From assembly GCF_009467795.1 (NCBI RefSeq), contig NZ_WIAX01000012.1:124001-188000 (forward strand): a stretch of DNA of 64,000 nucleotides. The letters are read 5' to 3'. The stretch's first letter is position 1; each line of letters begins with the position of its first letter. This document shows positions 28,313 to 38,094 of the stretch, one piece after another. Both the position numbers and the translations under genes were made by a program. The notes under the pieces are model-generated. The model made no database searches. It saw only the letters and a list, made by a program, of their open reading frames with translations, and was not told the origin of the DNA. Origin of the DNA: Nesterenkonia halophila. Its GTDB lineage: Bacteria; Actinomycetota; Actinomycetes; Actinomycetales; Micrococcaceae.

Positions 28313-29545
28313 TCAGCCGTCCAGGGCGTCGACGCCCGGCAGCTCCTTGCCTTCCAGGTACTCGAGCGAGGCGCCGCCGCCGGTGGAGATGTGGCCGAAG
28401 GCGGCCTCGTCGAAGCCGAGTCCGCGCACTGCGGCCGCGGAGTCGCCGCCGCCGACGACGGTGAAGCCCTCGGTCTCGGTCAGCGCCTGCGCCACCGTCG
28501 CGGTGCCGGCGGCGAAGGCCTCCATCTCGAAGACGCCCATCGGGCCGTTCCAGAAGACGGTGTTCGACGCCGCGATCTCGGCGGCGAAGGCCGCGGCCGA
28601 GGCCGGGCCGATGTCCAGCCCGAGGGCGCCCTCGCCCTGGGCGCCGGACTCCAGCGCGTCGACGGCCAGCACCTCATGCTCGGCGTCGGGGGCGAAGGCC
28701 GCGGCCATCACGATGTCAGTGGGCAGCACGATCCGGCAGTCCAGGCGCTCGGCCGCGGAGAGGAAGCCCCGCACCGTCTCCAGCTGGCCGTCCTCGACCA
28801 TCGAGGAGCCGATGCCGTAGCCCTGGGCCTTGAGGAAGGTGAAGACCATGCCGCCGCCGATCAGCAGCGTGTCCGCCCGGCTCATCAGGTTCTCGATGAC
28901 CGCCAGCTTGTCCGAGACCTTGGACCCGCCGAGGACCACGGTGTAGGGCCGCTGCGGCTCCTCGGTCAGCCGCTTGAGCACCACGAGCTCGTCGCGGACC
29001 AGATCGCCCTGGTAGCTGGGCAGCTCGGCGGTGATGTCGACGACGGAGGCGTGCCGGCGATGCACCGCGCCGAAGGCGTCGCCGACGTAGGCGCCGTCCT
29101 CGCCGACCAGCCCGGCGAGCTCACCGGCCAGGGCGGCACGCTCGGCGTCGTCCTTCGAGGTCTCGCGCGGGTCGAAGCGCACGTTCTCCAGCACCAGGAT
29201 CTCGCCGTCGGCGAGGTCCGCGGCCTGGCTGCGGGCGCTCTCGCCGACCAGGTCGTGGGCCCGGCGCACCGGCGACTCGGTCAGCTCGGCCATCCGGTCG
29301 GCGACCGGCCCGAGGGAGAACTGCGGGTCCACCTGACCCTTCGGGCGGCCGAGATGGGCGGCGACGACGACGCGGGCGCCGGCGGCGGCGAGCTTCTCCA
29401 GGACCGGCAGCGAGGCGCGGATGCGGCCGTCGTCGGTGACGGTGCTCCCGTCCAGCGGCACGTTGAGGTCCGACCGGACCAGCACGCGGCGGCCAGAGAC
29501 GCCGTCGGCCAGCAGGGCATCGAGTGTGTTGGTGGAGGCAGTCAT
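28313..29545 (-). CDS. pgk: Phosphoglycerate kinase
   Basis: 410 aa. The N-terminal substrate block [13 protein letters not shown] (21-33), [18 protein letters not shown] near 204, and the nucleotide loop in the C-terminal half ([13 protein letters not shown] near 377) are all present. It follows gap after 118 bp that contain a large hairpin, and precedes tpiA. Confidence 0.98.
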   Translation of the reverse strand: MTASTNTLDALLADGVSGRRVLVRSDLNVPLDGSTVTDDGRIRASLPVLEKLAAAGARVVVAAHLGRPKGQVDPQFSLGPVADRMAELTESPVRRAHDLVGESARSQAADLADGEILVLENVRFDPRETSKDDAERAALAGELAGLVGEDGAYVGDAFGAVHRRHASVVDITAELPSYQGDLVRDELVVLKRLTEEPQRPYTVVLGGSKVSDKLAVIENLMSRADTLLIGGGMVFTFLKAQGYGIGSSMVEDGQLETVRGFLSAAERLDCRIVLPTDIVMAAAFAPDAEHEVLAVDALESGAQGEGALGLDIGPASAAAFAAEIAASNTVFWNGPMGVFEMEAFAAGTATVAQALTETEGFTVVGGGDSAAAVRGLGFDEAAFGHISTGGGASLEYLEGKELPGVDALDG

Positions 29546-29596
29546 GGGGATCAGAGTACCAATCGTCGCTGGGGGTTCGTCCGTGGTCGCATGCGC

Positions 29597-29644
29597 GAGG
29601 CCCCGCCCCGTCCGCGCCGGCGGCGCAGTCGGGACGGGGCCTCG
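29597..29644 (-). terminator. Hairpin between gap and pgk
   Basis: The outer stem GAGGCCCCG/CGGGGCCTC is continued imperfectly to an inner GCGCC/GGCGC. It starts 19 bp after the gap stop. It may partly terminate, giving more gap than pgk message. Confidence 0.6.
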
Positions 29645-29663
29645 TCGCCGGCTCAGAGTCGGC

Positions 29664-30674
29664 TCAGAGCTGGGCGCCGATGTACGAGGTCATCGCCACC
29701 AGGCGCGAGCTGTAGCCGTGCTCGTTGTCGTACCAGGAGACGACCTTGACCTGGTTGCCGATGACCTTGGTCAGCGGCGCGTCGTAGATCGAGGCGTGCG
29801 GGTCGCCGACGATGTCCGAGGAGACGATCGGGTCCTCGTTGTAGGAGAGCACGCCGGCCAGCTCGCCCTCGGCGGCCTTCTGGAAGGCGGCGTTGACCTG
29901 CTCGGCGGTCACGCCGTCCTTCTCCACAGTGACCGTCAGGTCCGTGGCCGATCCGGTGATGACCGGCACGCGGATGGCGTAGCCGTCCAGCTTGCCGTCG
30001 ACGGCGGGCAGAACCTCGCCGATGGCCGCGGCCGCGCCGGTGGAGGTCGGCACCAGGTTGTTCGCGGCCGCACGGGCGCGGCGAGCGTCCTTGTGCGGGG
30101 CGTCGTGCAGGCGCTGGTCGCCGGTGTAGGCGTGGACCGTGGTCATCAGGCCCTCGACGATGCCGAACTCGTCGTCCAGGACCTTCGCCAGCGGCGCGAG
30201 GCAGTTGGTGGTGCAGGACGCGTTGGAGACCACCGTGTGGTTCGCCGCGTCGAAGGTGTCCTCGTTGATGCCCATGATCAGCGTGGCGTCGACGCCCTTG
30301 GCCGGCGCGGAGACGACGACCTTCTTGGCGCCGGCGTCGACGTGCTTGCCGGCGGCCTCCTTGGTGGCGAACAGGCCGGTGCACTCCAGCACGATGTCGA
30401 CGTCGAGCTCGCCCCACGGCAGGTCGGACGGGTCCTTCTCGGAGAGCAGCTTCACCCTGCGCTCCCCGGCGACCAGGGTGTCGCCGTCCAGCGAGACGTC
30501 CTTCGGGTACCGACCCATCACCGAGTCGTACTTGGTGAGGTTCACCAGGTCCGCCGGGCTGGTCAGGTCGTTGATGGCCACCAGCTCCAGGTCGTCGTAG
30601 CCCTGGGTCTCCAGCACGCGCAGCACGTTGCGGCCGATGCGTCCAAAACCGTTGATCGCGATCTTCGTCGCCAT
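29664..30674 (-). CDS. gap: Glyceraldehyde-3-phosphate dehydrogenase, type I
   Basis: 336 aa. NAD-binding [13 protein letters not shown] is at 6-18, and the catalytic Cys near 154 is in [12 protein letters not shown]. The acceptor-site blocks VHAYTGDQ and WYDNEHGYS are present. Asp in AINDLTSP after the second strand favours NAD over NADP. The ATG at 30674 is preceded by AAGGAAGGGAACCC. Longer in-frame N-termini upstream do not match the family. Confidence 0.98.
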   Translation of the reverse strand: MATKIAINGFGRIGRNVLRVLETQGYDDLELVAINDLTSPADLVNLTKYDSVMGRYPKDVSLDGDTLVAGERRVKLLSEKDPSDLPWGELDVDIVLECTGLFATKEAAGKHVDAGAKKVVVSAPAKGVDATLIMGINEDTFDAANHTVVSNASCTTNCLAPLAKVLDDEFGIVEGLMTTVHAYTGDQRLHDAPHKDARRARAAANNLVPTSTGAAAAIGEVLPAVDGKLDGYAIRVPVITGSATDLTVTVEKDGVTAEQVNAAFQKAAEGELAGVLSYNEDPIVSSDIVGDPHASIYDAPLTKVIGNQVKVVSWYDNEHGYSSRLVAMTSYIGAQL

Positions 30675-31121
30675 GGGTTCCCTTCCTTGACTTCTCCGTC
30701 CGCCGGCCCGGCGGACCGGTCGGATGATCCTGCGCACCGTGGCCGCAGACCCCCGGAAAGCACAAAGGGGACCAGCAGCCCGACGCAGGTCGTGGCCGCT
30801 GACCCCCAACAACTTCCTTGTTCTCAGGATGTCTGCAGAACGCAGTGTTCGATTATCAGCTCATATTCTCGCACATCTCGTCGCGCGATGCCCGGTGGGA
30901 CGGCCGCGGGCTGCCCGGAATCTCACACCGGAGAGCACCGGCGGACGGACCGGAGGGGAGACTCCCGCCCGGCGCGAGCCGAGGACGCCGGATCCGGGGA
31001 TCCGACGCCCTCGCGGCAGGCGCGGCGTCGCCGTGCGCCGCCGGACCGGAGCGTCGACGCGCCCACGGTGCGGCGCGGACGCTCCGGCCCCGTGCGGCTC
31101 ACCGCTCCGTCAACGGGTCGA
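30675..31121 (-). promoter_or_regulatory. gap upstream region, no gene seen
   Basis: 447 bp without a supported gene. An 8-bp stem (30698-30705/30709-30716) lies close to the gap start. Around 30805-30870 the DNA is less G+C-rich, with minus-strand GATAAT (possible -10), GAAC-5-GTTC and AACAA-GGAAG-TTGTT inverted repeats. These look like a promoter/operator zone for glycolytic control. The sodA terminator candidate is at 31048-31085. Confidence 0.4.
31048..31085 (-). terminator. Candidate sodA terminator
   Basis: GGAGCGTC pairs with GACGCTCC, then after a 2-nt bulge CGCGCC pairs with GGCGCG, around an 8-nt loop. It starts 36 bp after the sodA stop. Confidence 0.6.
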
Positions 31122-31745
31122 TCACGGCGTGACCAGCTGCGAGGCGCCCGAGCGGGCGGCCTCGAAGCGACGGGCCACGTCCTCCCAGTTGGCGATGTTC
31201 CAGAAGGCCTTGACGTAGTCCGGCTTCACGTTCAGGTAGTCCAGGTAGAAGGCGTGCTCCCACATGTCCAGCATCAGCAGCGGGGTGGTCGCCACCGGGA
31301 CGCCGTTCTGCTGGTCGTAGAACTGCTCGACGACCAGGTTGCCGCCGATCGGCTCGTAGGCCAGGATCGCCCAGCCCGAGCCCTGGATGGTCAGCGCGGC
31401 CTGGGTGAACAGCTGCTGGAACTGTTCGAAGGAGCCGAAGTGCTCGTCGATCGCGGCGGCCAGCTCGCCCTCCGGACGGTCCGGCCCCTCCGGGGACAGG
31501 TTCTTCCAGAAGATCGAGTGATTCGTGTGGCCGCCCAGGTTGAACTGGAGGTCCTTCAGCAGCTTCGGCACCGTGCCGTACTCGCCCTTCTCGCGAGCCT
31601 CGGCCAGCTGCTCCAGCGCAGTGTTGGCGCCCTTGACGTAGGTGGCGTGGTGCTTGGAGTGGTGGAGCTCCATGATCCGCGCGGAGATGTGGGGCTCCAG
31701 CGCGGAGTAGTCGTAGTCGAGCTCAGGAAGGGTGTACTCAGCCAA
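31122..31745 (-). CDS. sodA: Superoxide dismutase (Mn/Fe family)
   Basis: 207 aa cytosolic enzyme that converts superoxide to peroxide and oxygen. Metal ligands are His28 (MELHHSKHH), His76 (GGHTNHSIFW), and the Asp and His of LDMWEHAFYLDY. The YDQQNG context suggests manganese, but metal choice cannot be fixed by eye. The start is an uncommon TTG at 31745, supported by an excellent AGGAGGATAT ribosome site 6 nt upstream and the family N-terminus AEYTLPELDYDY. Confidence 0.97.
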   Translation of the reverse strand: MAEYTLPELDYDYSALEPHISARIMELHHSKHHATYVKGANTALEQLAEAREKGEYGTVPKLLKDLQFNLGGHTNHSIFWKNLSPEGPDRPEGELAAAIDEHFGSFEQFQQLFTQAALTIQGSGWAILAYEPIGGNLVVEQFYDQQNGVPVATTPLLMLDMWEHAFYLDYLNVKPDYVKAFWNIANWEDVARRFEAARSGASQLVTP

Positions 31746-31813
31746 AATATCCTCCTAGTGACGGTGGTCCTCGAGGCCGGCTCGAGCGGACGTCTCCGAC
31801 CTCGACCGGCTTC

Positions 31814-31843
31814 ATCCTATGCCCGCCCGGGGACCCGGGTGAA
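31814..31843 (-). promoter_or_regulatory. sodA promoter
   Basis: On the minus strand TTCACC (31838-31843) and TAGGAT (31814-31819) are 18 bp apart. They lie about 70 bp upstream of the sodA start. Confidence 0.55.
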
Positions 31844-31951
31844 GGTCTGCGGCGGAGATGTCCGGCAGTGTTCACCCTGGGATGAAAACATGACGCGCCC
31901 CCGAGGAAGTATGACGTCGCCCCAGGTCACCAGGCCGGCCGGGACCGCGCC

Positions 31952-32932
31952 TCAGCCGTCGAGCATGTCGGAGGTGACGTTCGAGTCCGTCCCCGGGATG
32001 TCCAGCTCGGAGGCGCGCTTGTCCGCCATGGCCAGCAGCCGGCGGATCCGCCCGGCGATGGCGTCCTTGGTCATCGGCGGCTCGGCCATCCGCCCGAGCT
32101 CGTCCAGCGAGGCCTGCTTGTGCGCCAGGCGCAGCCGGCCCGCGTAGCGCAGATGCTCGGGCACGTCGTCGGCGAGGATCTCCAGCGCGCGCTCCACGCG
32201 GGCGCCGGCGGCCACTGCGGCCTGGGCCGAGCGCCGCAGATTGGCATCGTCGAAGTTGGCTAGCCGGTTCGCCGTCGCCCGGACCTCCTTGCGCATCCGG
32301 CGCTCCTCCCACACCAGCAGCGCCTGGTGGGCGCCCATGCGGGTGAGCAGCTGGGCGATGGAGTCGCCGTCGCGGATCACCACCCGGTCGACGCTGCGCA
32401 CTTCGCGGGCCTTGGCGGTGATCCCCAGCCGACGCGCCGAACCCACCAGCGCCAGCGCGGCCTCCGGCCCCGGGCAGGTGACCTCCAGCGAGGAGGAGCG
32501 ACCTGGCTCGGTGAGCGAGCCGTGGGCCAGGAAGGCCCCGCGCCAGACGGCGACGGCGTCGGCCACCGACCCGTTGACGATCGCCGAGGGCAGACCGCGC
32601 ACCGGTCGGCCGCGCACGTCGAGCAGACCGGTCTGCCGGGCCAGGGCCTCCCCTTCGCGGACGACGCGGACCACGTAGCGGCTGCCCTTCTTCAGCCCGT
32701 TGCCGGAGACGACGATGAGCTCGCTCTCATGGCCGTAGACCTCGGAGATCGTCGCGCGCAGCCGACGCGCGGACGCGGCGTGGTCGAGCTCGGCCTCGAT
32801 GACGATGCGACCCGAGATGATGTGCAGCCCGCCGGCGAAGCGCAGCATGGCCGAGACTTCGGCCTTGCGCTCCGAGGTCGTGGAGACCTCCTGTCGGGAG
32901 AGCTCGTCCTTGACCGATTCGGTCAGCGCCAT
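31952..32932 (-). CDS. whiA: WhiA sporulation/division transcription factor
   Basis: 326 aa. An N-terminal LAGLIDADG-like domain ([16 protein letters not shown], then [15 protein letters not shown]) is joined to a C-terminal helix-turn-helix ([21 protein letters not shown]). WhiA controls division genes in Streptomyces and affects chromosome segregation in Bacillus. The ATG at 32932 has GGAGGACGGACAC upstream. Order rapZ-yvcK-whiA is the conserved actinobacterial arrangement, with 159 bp separating whiA from yvcK. Confidence 0.96.
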   Translation of the reverse strand: MALTESVKDELSRQEVSTTSERKAEVSAMLRFAGGLHIISGRIVIEAELDHAASARRLRATISEVYGHESELIVVSGNGLKKGSRYVVRVVREGEALARQTGLLDVRGRPVRGLPSAIVNGSVADAVAVWRGAFLAHGSLTEPGRSSSLEVTCPGPEAALALVGSARRLGITAKAREVRSVDRVVIRDGDSIAQLLTRMGAHQALLVWEERRMRKEVRATANRLANFDDANLRRSAQAAVAAGARVERALEILADDVPEHLRYAGRLRLAHKQASLDELGRMAEPPMTKDAIAGRIRRLLAMADKRASELDIPGTDSNVTSDMLDG

Positions 32933-33091
32933 GTGTCCGTCCTCCGGGTTCCTGGGTCGCGTCGGGGTCCTGGGGCGAGGCAATGGTAGTGGATGCTCCT
33001 GAGCACCGCCCGATCAGGGACCCTGGGATCGTGCGGAGCGCGGTCGGCGACGCACGGCGGGCGCCGCTGGTCCGGCGGCGCCGACGCCGCG

Positions 33092-34120
33092 TCAGCGCGA
33101 GAAGACGTCGTCGAAGGCGATCGCCAGGCGCAGCGGGTCGTGGACCTCACGGTCCTCCTCGCGCCGCACGTGGTGGTAGTGCACGACGGCGCCCAGCGCC
33201 GCGGCGGCCTGCTCGAAGGCCGGCCGCTCGGGCTCCTCCATCGAGCTCGGATCGGCGATGACCGCGTCGATGCGCAGCCCCGGAGCATGCTGGACCAGCA
33301 CCTCCAGATGGTCCGCAGGAGTCAGCCCGGCGGTCTCCTCGTCCTCGCCCGAGAGATTCATCACCACGCAGCGCCGCGCCTCGGTGCCGTGGATGGCCGC
33401 GCGCAGATCCGCCAGCAGCAGATGCGGCAGCACCGAGGTGTACCAGGAGCCGGGGCCGAAGACGATCCAGTCGCTGAGCTCGATCGCCGAGACCGCCTCG
33501 GCGCAGGCCTCGGCCTCGGCCGGATGCAGCTGCACCTCGGTGAGCCGCCCCAGGCGGCCGGCGCGGGCCAGCTCGACCTGGGACTCGACCCGCTCGGTCG
33601 TCCCGTCGCGGCGGACCTGCCCGGACATCGTCAGCGGCTGCCGCGACATCGGCAGCACCTGCCCGCGCGCGCCGAGCAGCGCGCCGGCCCAGCGGAGTCC
33701 GTCCACCGGATCGCCGAGCAGCTCCCAGAGCGAGACGATCAGCAGATTCCCCATGGCATGGTCGTCGAGGCTTCCGACGACGCCGTCGCGGGAGCTGAAG
33801 CGGTGCTGCATGACCTGCGCCCAGGTCCTCCCCCAGTCGGTGTCGTCGCACAGCGCGGTCAGCGCCATCCGCAGGTCCCCCGGGGGCAGCACGTCCATGT
33901 CGTGCCGGATGCGGCCGGAGGAGCCGCCGTCGTCGGCGACGGTGACCACGGCGGTGAGGTGTTCGGCGGCGATGATGCGCAGCGCCGCCAGCGTGGCGGA
34001 GAGTCCATGCCCGCCGCCCATCGCCGCCACGCGGAAGGTCCCGCGGCGCGGGGTCATGTTCGCCGGGGATCCGGCGGCCTCGGGCGGCCGCGGGACCGGC
34101 CCGGTGGGCGCATGCGTCAT
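33092..34120 (-). CDS. yvcK: Gluconeogenesis factor YvcK (CofD-like)
   Basis: 342 aa. The CofD-like nucleotide-sugar-binding fold starts with VAAMGGGHGLSATLAAL near residue 32, then VTVADDGGSSGRIR near 60 and IVFGPGSWYTSVLPHL near 217. YvcK binds UDP-sugars and affects cell-wall precursor flow. The ATG at 34120 lies 2 bp after the rapZ stop. An in-frame GTG at 34126 overlaps that stop as GTGA and is an alternative start. Either way translation is coupled to rapZ. Confidence 0.94.
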   Translation of the reverse strand: MTHAPTGPVPRPPEAAGSPANMTPRRGTFRVAAMGGGHGLSATLAALRIIAAEHLTAVVTVADDGGSSGRIRHDMDVLPPGDLRMALTALCDDTDWGRTWAQVMQHRFSSRDGVVGSLDDHAMGNLLIVSLWELLGDPVDGLRWAGALLGARGQVLPMSRQPLTMSGQVRRDGTTERVESQVELARAGRLGRLTEVQLHPAEAEACAEAVSAIELSDWIVFGPGSWYTSVLPHLLLADLRAAIHGTEARRCVVMNLSGEDEETAGLTPADHLEVLVQHAPGLRIDAVIADPSSMEEPERPAFEQAAAALGAVVHYHHVRREEDREVHDPLRLAIAFDDVFSR

Positions 34121-34122
34121 GC

Positions 34123-35016
34123 TCACTCCCGTCCGAGGTCGCGGTGGCTGGTGTTGACCGTGACGTGGGGCAGCTGATCCAGCCGGCGGGCGAGCTCCTC
34201 GGCGATCGCCACCGAGCGGTGCTTGCCGCCGGTGCAGCCCACCGCCAGCGTCGCGTAGTGCTTGTTCTCCCGGCGATAGCCCTCGAGCACCGGGTACAGC
34301 GCCTCCAGATAGCGGTCGACGAACTCGCCGGCGCCCTCGTCGACGAGCACGAAGTCGCGCACTGCGGCGTCCTGGCCGGTGAGCGCCCGCAGCTCCGGCA
34401 CCCAGTGCGGATTGGGCACGAAGCGCACGTCGGCGATGAAGTTCGCATCGGAGGGCACCCCGTATTTGAAGCCGAAGCTCATCACGTTCAGCCGCAGCTG
34501 GGTCGGACCGTCGGCGGAGAAGATCTCGGTGACCGCGCGGGCCAGACCGTGCACGTTGAGGTCGGTGGTGTCGACCACCACCTCCGCGCTCGCCTTGACC
34601 TCCTGGAGCAGGTCGCGCTCGGCGACGATGCCGTCGAGGACGCGTCCGGAGCCCTGCAGCGGATGCGGGCGCCGCCCCTGCTCGAAGCGGCGCACCAACA
34701 GATCGTCCGAGGCGTCGAGGAAGAGCAGCCGATAGGTCATGCCGGCGGCCTTGACCTGCTCCAGCGCGGAGAGCATGTCGCTGAAGAGATTGCGCGAGCG
34801 GACGTCGAGCACCACCGCCAGCTTCTCCACCGACCCCGGGTTCCGCGAGACGAGATCCATCATCGTAGTGATCAGCTCCGGCGGGAGCCCCTCGACGACG
34901 TACCATCCCAGGTCCTCCAGCGCATGGGCGGCCGTCGTGCGCCCGGCCCCGGACATGCCGGTGACGATCAGCAGCTCGCTCTCCGGGGGCTTGACCGGGG
35001 TCAGTGCATCGCGCAT
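34123..35016 (-). CDS. rapZ: RNase adapter/nucleotide-binding protein RapZ
   Basis: 297 aa. The P-loop GMSGAGRTT is at residues 20-28, with Arg where typical P-loops have Lys, which I recall as normal for actinobacterial RapZ. The Walker-B-like VVLDVRSR and the C-terminal SFGFKYGVP and GCTGGKHRSVAIAEEL blocks are conserved. In enterobacteria RapZ controls GlmS via small RNAs; that role is not shown in this phylum. A TAGTCT box ends 6 nt before the ATG, so the rapZ-yvcK transcript is probably leaderless. Confidence 0.95.
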   Translation of the reverse strand: MRDALTPVKPPESELLIVTGMSGAGRTTAAHALEDLGWYVVEGLPPELITTMMDLVSRNPGSVEKLAVVLDVRSRNLFSDMLSALEQVKAAGMTYRLLFLDASDDLLVRRFEQGRRPHPLQGSGRVLDGIVAERDLLQEVKASAEVVVDTTDLNVHGLARAVTEIFSADGPTQLRLNVMSFGFKYGVPSDANFIADVRFVPNPHWVPELRALTGQDAAVRDFVLVDEGAGEFVDRYLEALYPVLEGYRRENKHYATLAVGCTGGKHRSVAIAEELARRLDQLPHVTVNTSHRDLGRE

Positions 35017-35022
35017 ACCAGC

Positions 35023-35028
35023 AGACTA
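35023..35028 (-). promoter_or_regulatory. -10 box TAGTCT, leaderless rapZ promoter
   Basis: TAGTCT ends 6 nt upstream of the rapZ ATG and lies just after the uvrC terminator. Confidence 0.6.
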
Positions 35029-35058
35029 CGTGGCCGCCCGGCCGCGGACAATCGCCGT

Positions 35059-35079
35059 CCCGCGCCCCGCGGGCGCGGG
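35059..35079 (-). terminator. uvrC terminator
   Basis: The stem CCCGCGCCC/GGGCGCGGG (9 bp, 3-nt loop) lies 35 bp after the uvrC stop. It separates uvrC from the rapZ promoter. Confidence 0.65.
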
Positions 35080-35113
35080 GGGCGCCAGCCGGCACCACCG
35101 TCGCCGTCCCAGG

Positions 35114-37234
35114 TCAGCGATCCTGACGAGCCTCGTCCATCGGTGGGTCCGGCTGCTCGTCGGCGCCCTCGGCGTCCCCGGCGTCCCCGGGGGCGACGTC
35201 GTCGCCCGGCGCCGCGGAGGACTCGGCGAGATGGTCGCGGATCCGGGCGGCCAGCTGCGGCCCGATGCCCGGGACCTGGACGATCTGCTCGGCCTCGGCC
35301 TGCTTCAGCCGGTCGACCGAGCCGAAGTGCGTGACCACTGCCGCGCGCCGCGACGGCCCGAGCCCCTCGACCTCGTCGAGCACCGAGGCGGTCATCTGCT
35401 TGGCGCGCTTGGAGCGGTGGCCGGCGATGGCGAAGCGATGCGCCTCGTCACGGATCCGCTGCAGCATGTAGAGCGCCTCGGAGCTGCGCGGCAGCACCAG
35501 CGGGAAGTCGTCGTCGGCCAGCCAGACCTCCTCGAGGCGCTTGGCCAGCCCGACCACGGGCATGTCGGTCAGCCCCAGCTCGTCCAGCGCGGCGCGCGCG
35601 GCGGCCACCTGCGGCTGGCCGCCGTCGACGACGACGAGGCTGGGCGGGTAGGCGAAGCGCGCGGACTCGCGATCCACTGTGGTGTCCTCCGCCGGCGCCG
35701 CTCCCCCCGCGGCGTCGTCGGCGTCGGGGTCGGCGCTGTCCGGACTCGACGCGCTCGCTGCGCTCTCGGGCTCTTCCTCGACCGCGTCCGACGCCGCCTG
35801 CTCGGCCTGCTCGGCCCGCTCCCGAGTGACGCGCTCCTCCTCGAGGTGGCGTGCGAAACGGCGGGTGATGACGTCGTGCATCGCGCTGGTGTCGTCCCGG
35901 GCGGCCTCGCCGCGGATGGAGAAGCGGCGGTAGTCCTTCTTGCTCGGCACGCCGTCCTCGAGCACGACCATCGAGGCCGAGACGTTGGTGCCCGAGGTGT
36001 GCGAGATGTCGTAGCACTCGATGCGCAGCAGCGGCTCCGGGGCCCCGAGGACCTCCTGCAGCTCGCGCAGCGCCTGCGACCGGCTGGTCAGGTCCCCGGC
36101 CCGCCGCGACTTGTGCAGCCGCAGCGCCTGGTCGGCGTTCTCCCGGACCGTGCCCAGCAGCGAGGCCTTGTCCCCGCGCTGCGGGACCTTCACCGTCACG
36201 CGGGCGCCGCGCTGCTGGGACAGCCACTGCGTCAGCCCTTCACGATCGGCGGGCAGCTCCGGCACCAGCACCTCCCTCGGGATGCGCTCGGCGTCGGCCA
36301 TCGAGCCGTAGACCTGGAGCAGCAGCTGCTCGACCAGCGAGGCCGGATCGGTCTCCTCGACCTTCTCGACCACCCAGCCGCGCTGGCCGCGGATCCGCCC
36401 CTGGCGGATGTGGAAGACCTGGAAGGCGGCCTCCAGCTCATCCTCGGCGAAGGCGAAGACGTCGGCCTCGGTGTCCTCGCCGAGCACCACGGCGTTCCGC
36501 TCGAAGACCCGGCGCAGCGCCTCGAGGTCGTCGCGATGGCGCGCGGCGTCCTCGTAGCGCAGCTCGGCGACGGCCTCCTTCATCTGCGCCTCGATCCGCC
36601 GCATATGCGGCCCCGGCCGGCCGGCCATCACCTCGCAGAACTCCTCGGCGAGCGTCCGGTGGTCCTCTTCGCTGATCCGCCCGACGCAGGGCGCCGAGCA
36701 CTTGTCGATGTAGCCCAGCAGGCACGGCCGGCCCGAGGCCTGCGCCCGGCGGAAGACCCCGGGCGAGCAGCTGCGCACCGGGAAGACCCGCAGCATGGTG
36801 TCGACGGTCTCGCGGATCGCCTTGGCCGGATGGAAGGGGCCGAAATACTTCACCCCGGGCTTCCTGTCCCCACGCATGACCTGCACGCGCGGGTATCTCT
36901 CGTTCATCGTCACCGCGAGGTAGGGATAGGACTTGTCGTCGCGGTACATGATGTTGAACCGCGGCGTGTGCTGCTTGATCCAGGTGTACTCCAGCTGGAT
37001 GGCCTCCAGCTCGGAGCCGACCACAGTCCACTCGACCGAGACGGCGCTGTGCACCATCGCATGGGTCTTCGCCGGCAGCGCGGCGGGATTGGCGAAGTAG
37101 GTGTTCAGCCGCGACCGCAGGTTCTTGGCCTTGCCGACGTAGACGACCCGCCCGTGCGGATCGATGAAGCGGTAGACGCCCGGCGAGGTCGGGATCTCCC
37201 CGGCCGCCGGACGGTAGGAGGCCGGATCAGCCAT
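35114..37234 (-). CDS. uvrC: Excinuclease ABC subunit UvrC
   Basis: 706 aa. Makes both incisions in nucleotide excision repair. The N-terminal GIY-YIG nuclease has GVYRF (19-23), VYVGKAKNLRSRL (31-43), and the metal-binding Glu in SELEAIQLEY. The UVR motif is near residue 215, an RNase-H-like C-terminal nuclease contains ECYDISH and VVVDGGQPQ, and a (HhH)2 domain follows at about 620-670. An acidic low-complexity insert at about residues 470-525 is not typical of the family. It overlaps the acyltransferase gene by 8 bp. Confidence 0.97.
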   Translation of the reverse strand: MADPASYRPAAGEIPTSPGVYRFIDPHGRVVYVGKAKNLRSRLNTYFANPAALPAKTHAMVHSAVSVEWTVVGSELEAIQLEYTWIKQHTPRFNIMYRDDKSYPYLAVTMNERYPRVQVMRGDRKPGVKYFGPFHPAKAIRETVDTMLRVFPVRSCSPGVFRRAQASGRPCLLGYIDKCSAPCVGRISEEDHRTLAEEFCEVMAGRPGPHMRRIEAQMKEAVAELRYEDAARHRDDLEALRRVFERNAVVLGEDTEADVFAFAEDELEAAFQVFHIRQGRIRGQRGWVVEKVEETDPASLVEQLLLQVYGSMADAERIPREVLVPELPADREGLTQWLSQQRGARVTVKVPQRGDKASLLGTVRENADQALRLHKSRRAGDLTSRSQALRELQEVLGAPEPLLRIECYDISHTSGTNVSASMVVLEDGVPSKKDYRRFSIRGEAARDDTSAMHDVITRRFARHLEEERVTRERAEQAEQAASDAVEEEPESAASASSPDSADPDADDAAGGAAPAEDTTVDRESARFAYPPSLVVVDGGQPQVAAARAALDELGLTDMPVVGLAKRLEEVWLADDDFPLVLPRSSEALYMLQRIRDEAHRFAIAGHRSKRAKQMTASVLDEVEGLGPSRRAAVVTHFGSVDRLKQAEAEQIVQVPGIGPQLAARIRDHLAESSAAPGDDVAPGDAGDAEGADEQPDPPMDEARQDR

Positions 37235-37985
37235 CTCGGCGCGGCTCCGAGCGGTGCGTCGCGTCGCCCGCGGCCTCCTCCTCCGGCTCGGGCGGCGGCG
37301 CGTTGTAGCTGTCCACGCGCTCCTGGCCGGTCAGCGCGGCGATGGCGGCCATGACCTCCTCCGTGGCCTCGCGGCGCACCGGCAGCCCGTGGCGCGGGCC
37401 CAGGTGGTCGAAGTGCAGCGGCTCGCCCACGGCCAGCGAGAACTTCGCCGGGCGCACCCGGTTGGAGTCCGGCGCCTGCAGCGCCTCGGTCCCCTGCAGG
37501 CCCACCGGCACCACCGGCAGCCCGGTGGCCAGCGCCAGCCACCCGACGCCGTTCTTCCCCCGGTAGAGCCGGCCGTCGCGGCTGCGCGTGCCCTCCGGAT
37601 AGATGCCCACGCCGTGACCGGCGGCGGCGATGTCGCCGAGCTGGTGGAGCGCCTCGACCGAGGCCGATTTGCGCTGCCGCTCGACGGGCACGGAGCCCAC
37701 CGACTCGAAGAACATCTTCATCGCCCGCCCCTTCAGGCCGGGCTGGGTGAAGTACTCCGCCTTCGCGAAGAAGCTCACCGGGCGCGGGAAGATCGCCTGG
37801 ATGAGCACCGAGTCGAGGAAGGACAGGTGGTTGCTGGCGACGACGAAGCCGCCCTCCTCCGGCACGCGGTCCAGACCGGTGATGGTCGGACGGCAGGTGA
37901 GCTTCAGGACGGCGGCGAAGGACCGGCGGATCGCATCGTGGGTGACCACGCGCTGCTCGTCGGGCGCGGACGGGTCTGTGCTCAC
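37227..37985 (-). CDS. 1-acyl-glycerol-3-phosphate acyltransferase (PlsC-like)
   Basis: 252 aa. The acyltransferase motif I NHLSFLDS (HX4D) is near residue 56, motif II around FFAKAEYF, and motif III YPEGTRSRDG near 132. It probably makes phosphatidic acid or transfers acyl chains in lipid synthesis. The GTG at 37985 is chosen because AAGGA lies 8 nt upstream. An in-frame GTG at 38072 would add 29 residues without a ribosome site. The acidic C-terminus overlaps uvrC by 8 bp. Confidence 0.88.
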   Translation of the reverse strand: MSTDPSAPDEQRVVTHDAIRRSFAAVLKLTCRPTITGLDRVPEEGGFVVASNHLSFLDSVLIQAIFPRPVSFFAKAEYFTQPGLKGRAMKMFFESVGSVPVERQRKSASVEALHQLGDIAAAGHGVGIYPEGTRSRDGRLYRGKNGVGWLALATGLPVVPVGLQGTEALQAPDSNRVRPAKFSLAVGEPLHFDHLGPRHGLPVRREATEEVMAAIAALTGQERVDSYNAPPPEPEEEAAGDATHRSEPRRDG

Positions 37986-38094
37986 GGACGGGTCCTTCAC
38001 GTCGTCGGGTCCACTGGGCGTCGCCGCCGGCTCGCGGCCGCGAGGCCGCCCGCGCAGAGTGGTCGAGGCCACTCGTCGGGCGCCGGCGCGGATC

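Noticed and set aside
30842-30856. GAAC-5-GTTC near gap considered as a LexA box.
   Set aside because: The SOS consensus needs a 4-bp spacer between GAAC and GTTC, as at 41140-41155; here it is 5 bp and the flanks do not match.
33092-35098. A single 668-codon minus-strand frame read as a rapZ-yvcK fusion.
   Set aside because: Its first 320 or so residues are out of frame with RapZ; the real rapZ frame (34123-35016) ends just before the yvcK start, so the genes are separate.
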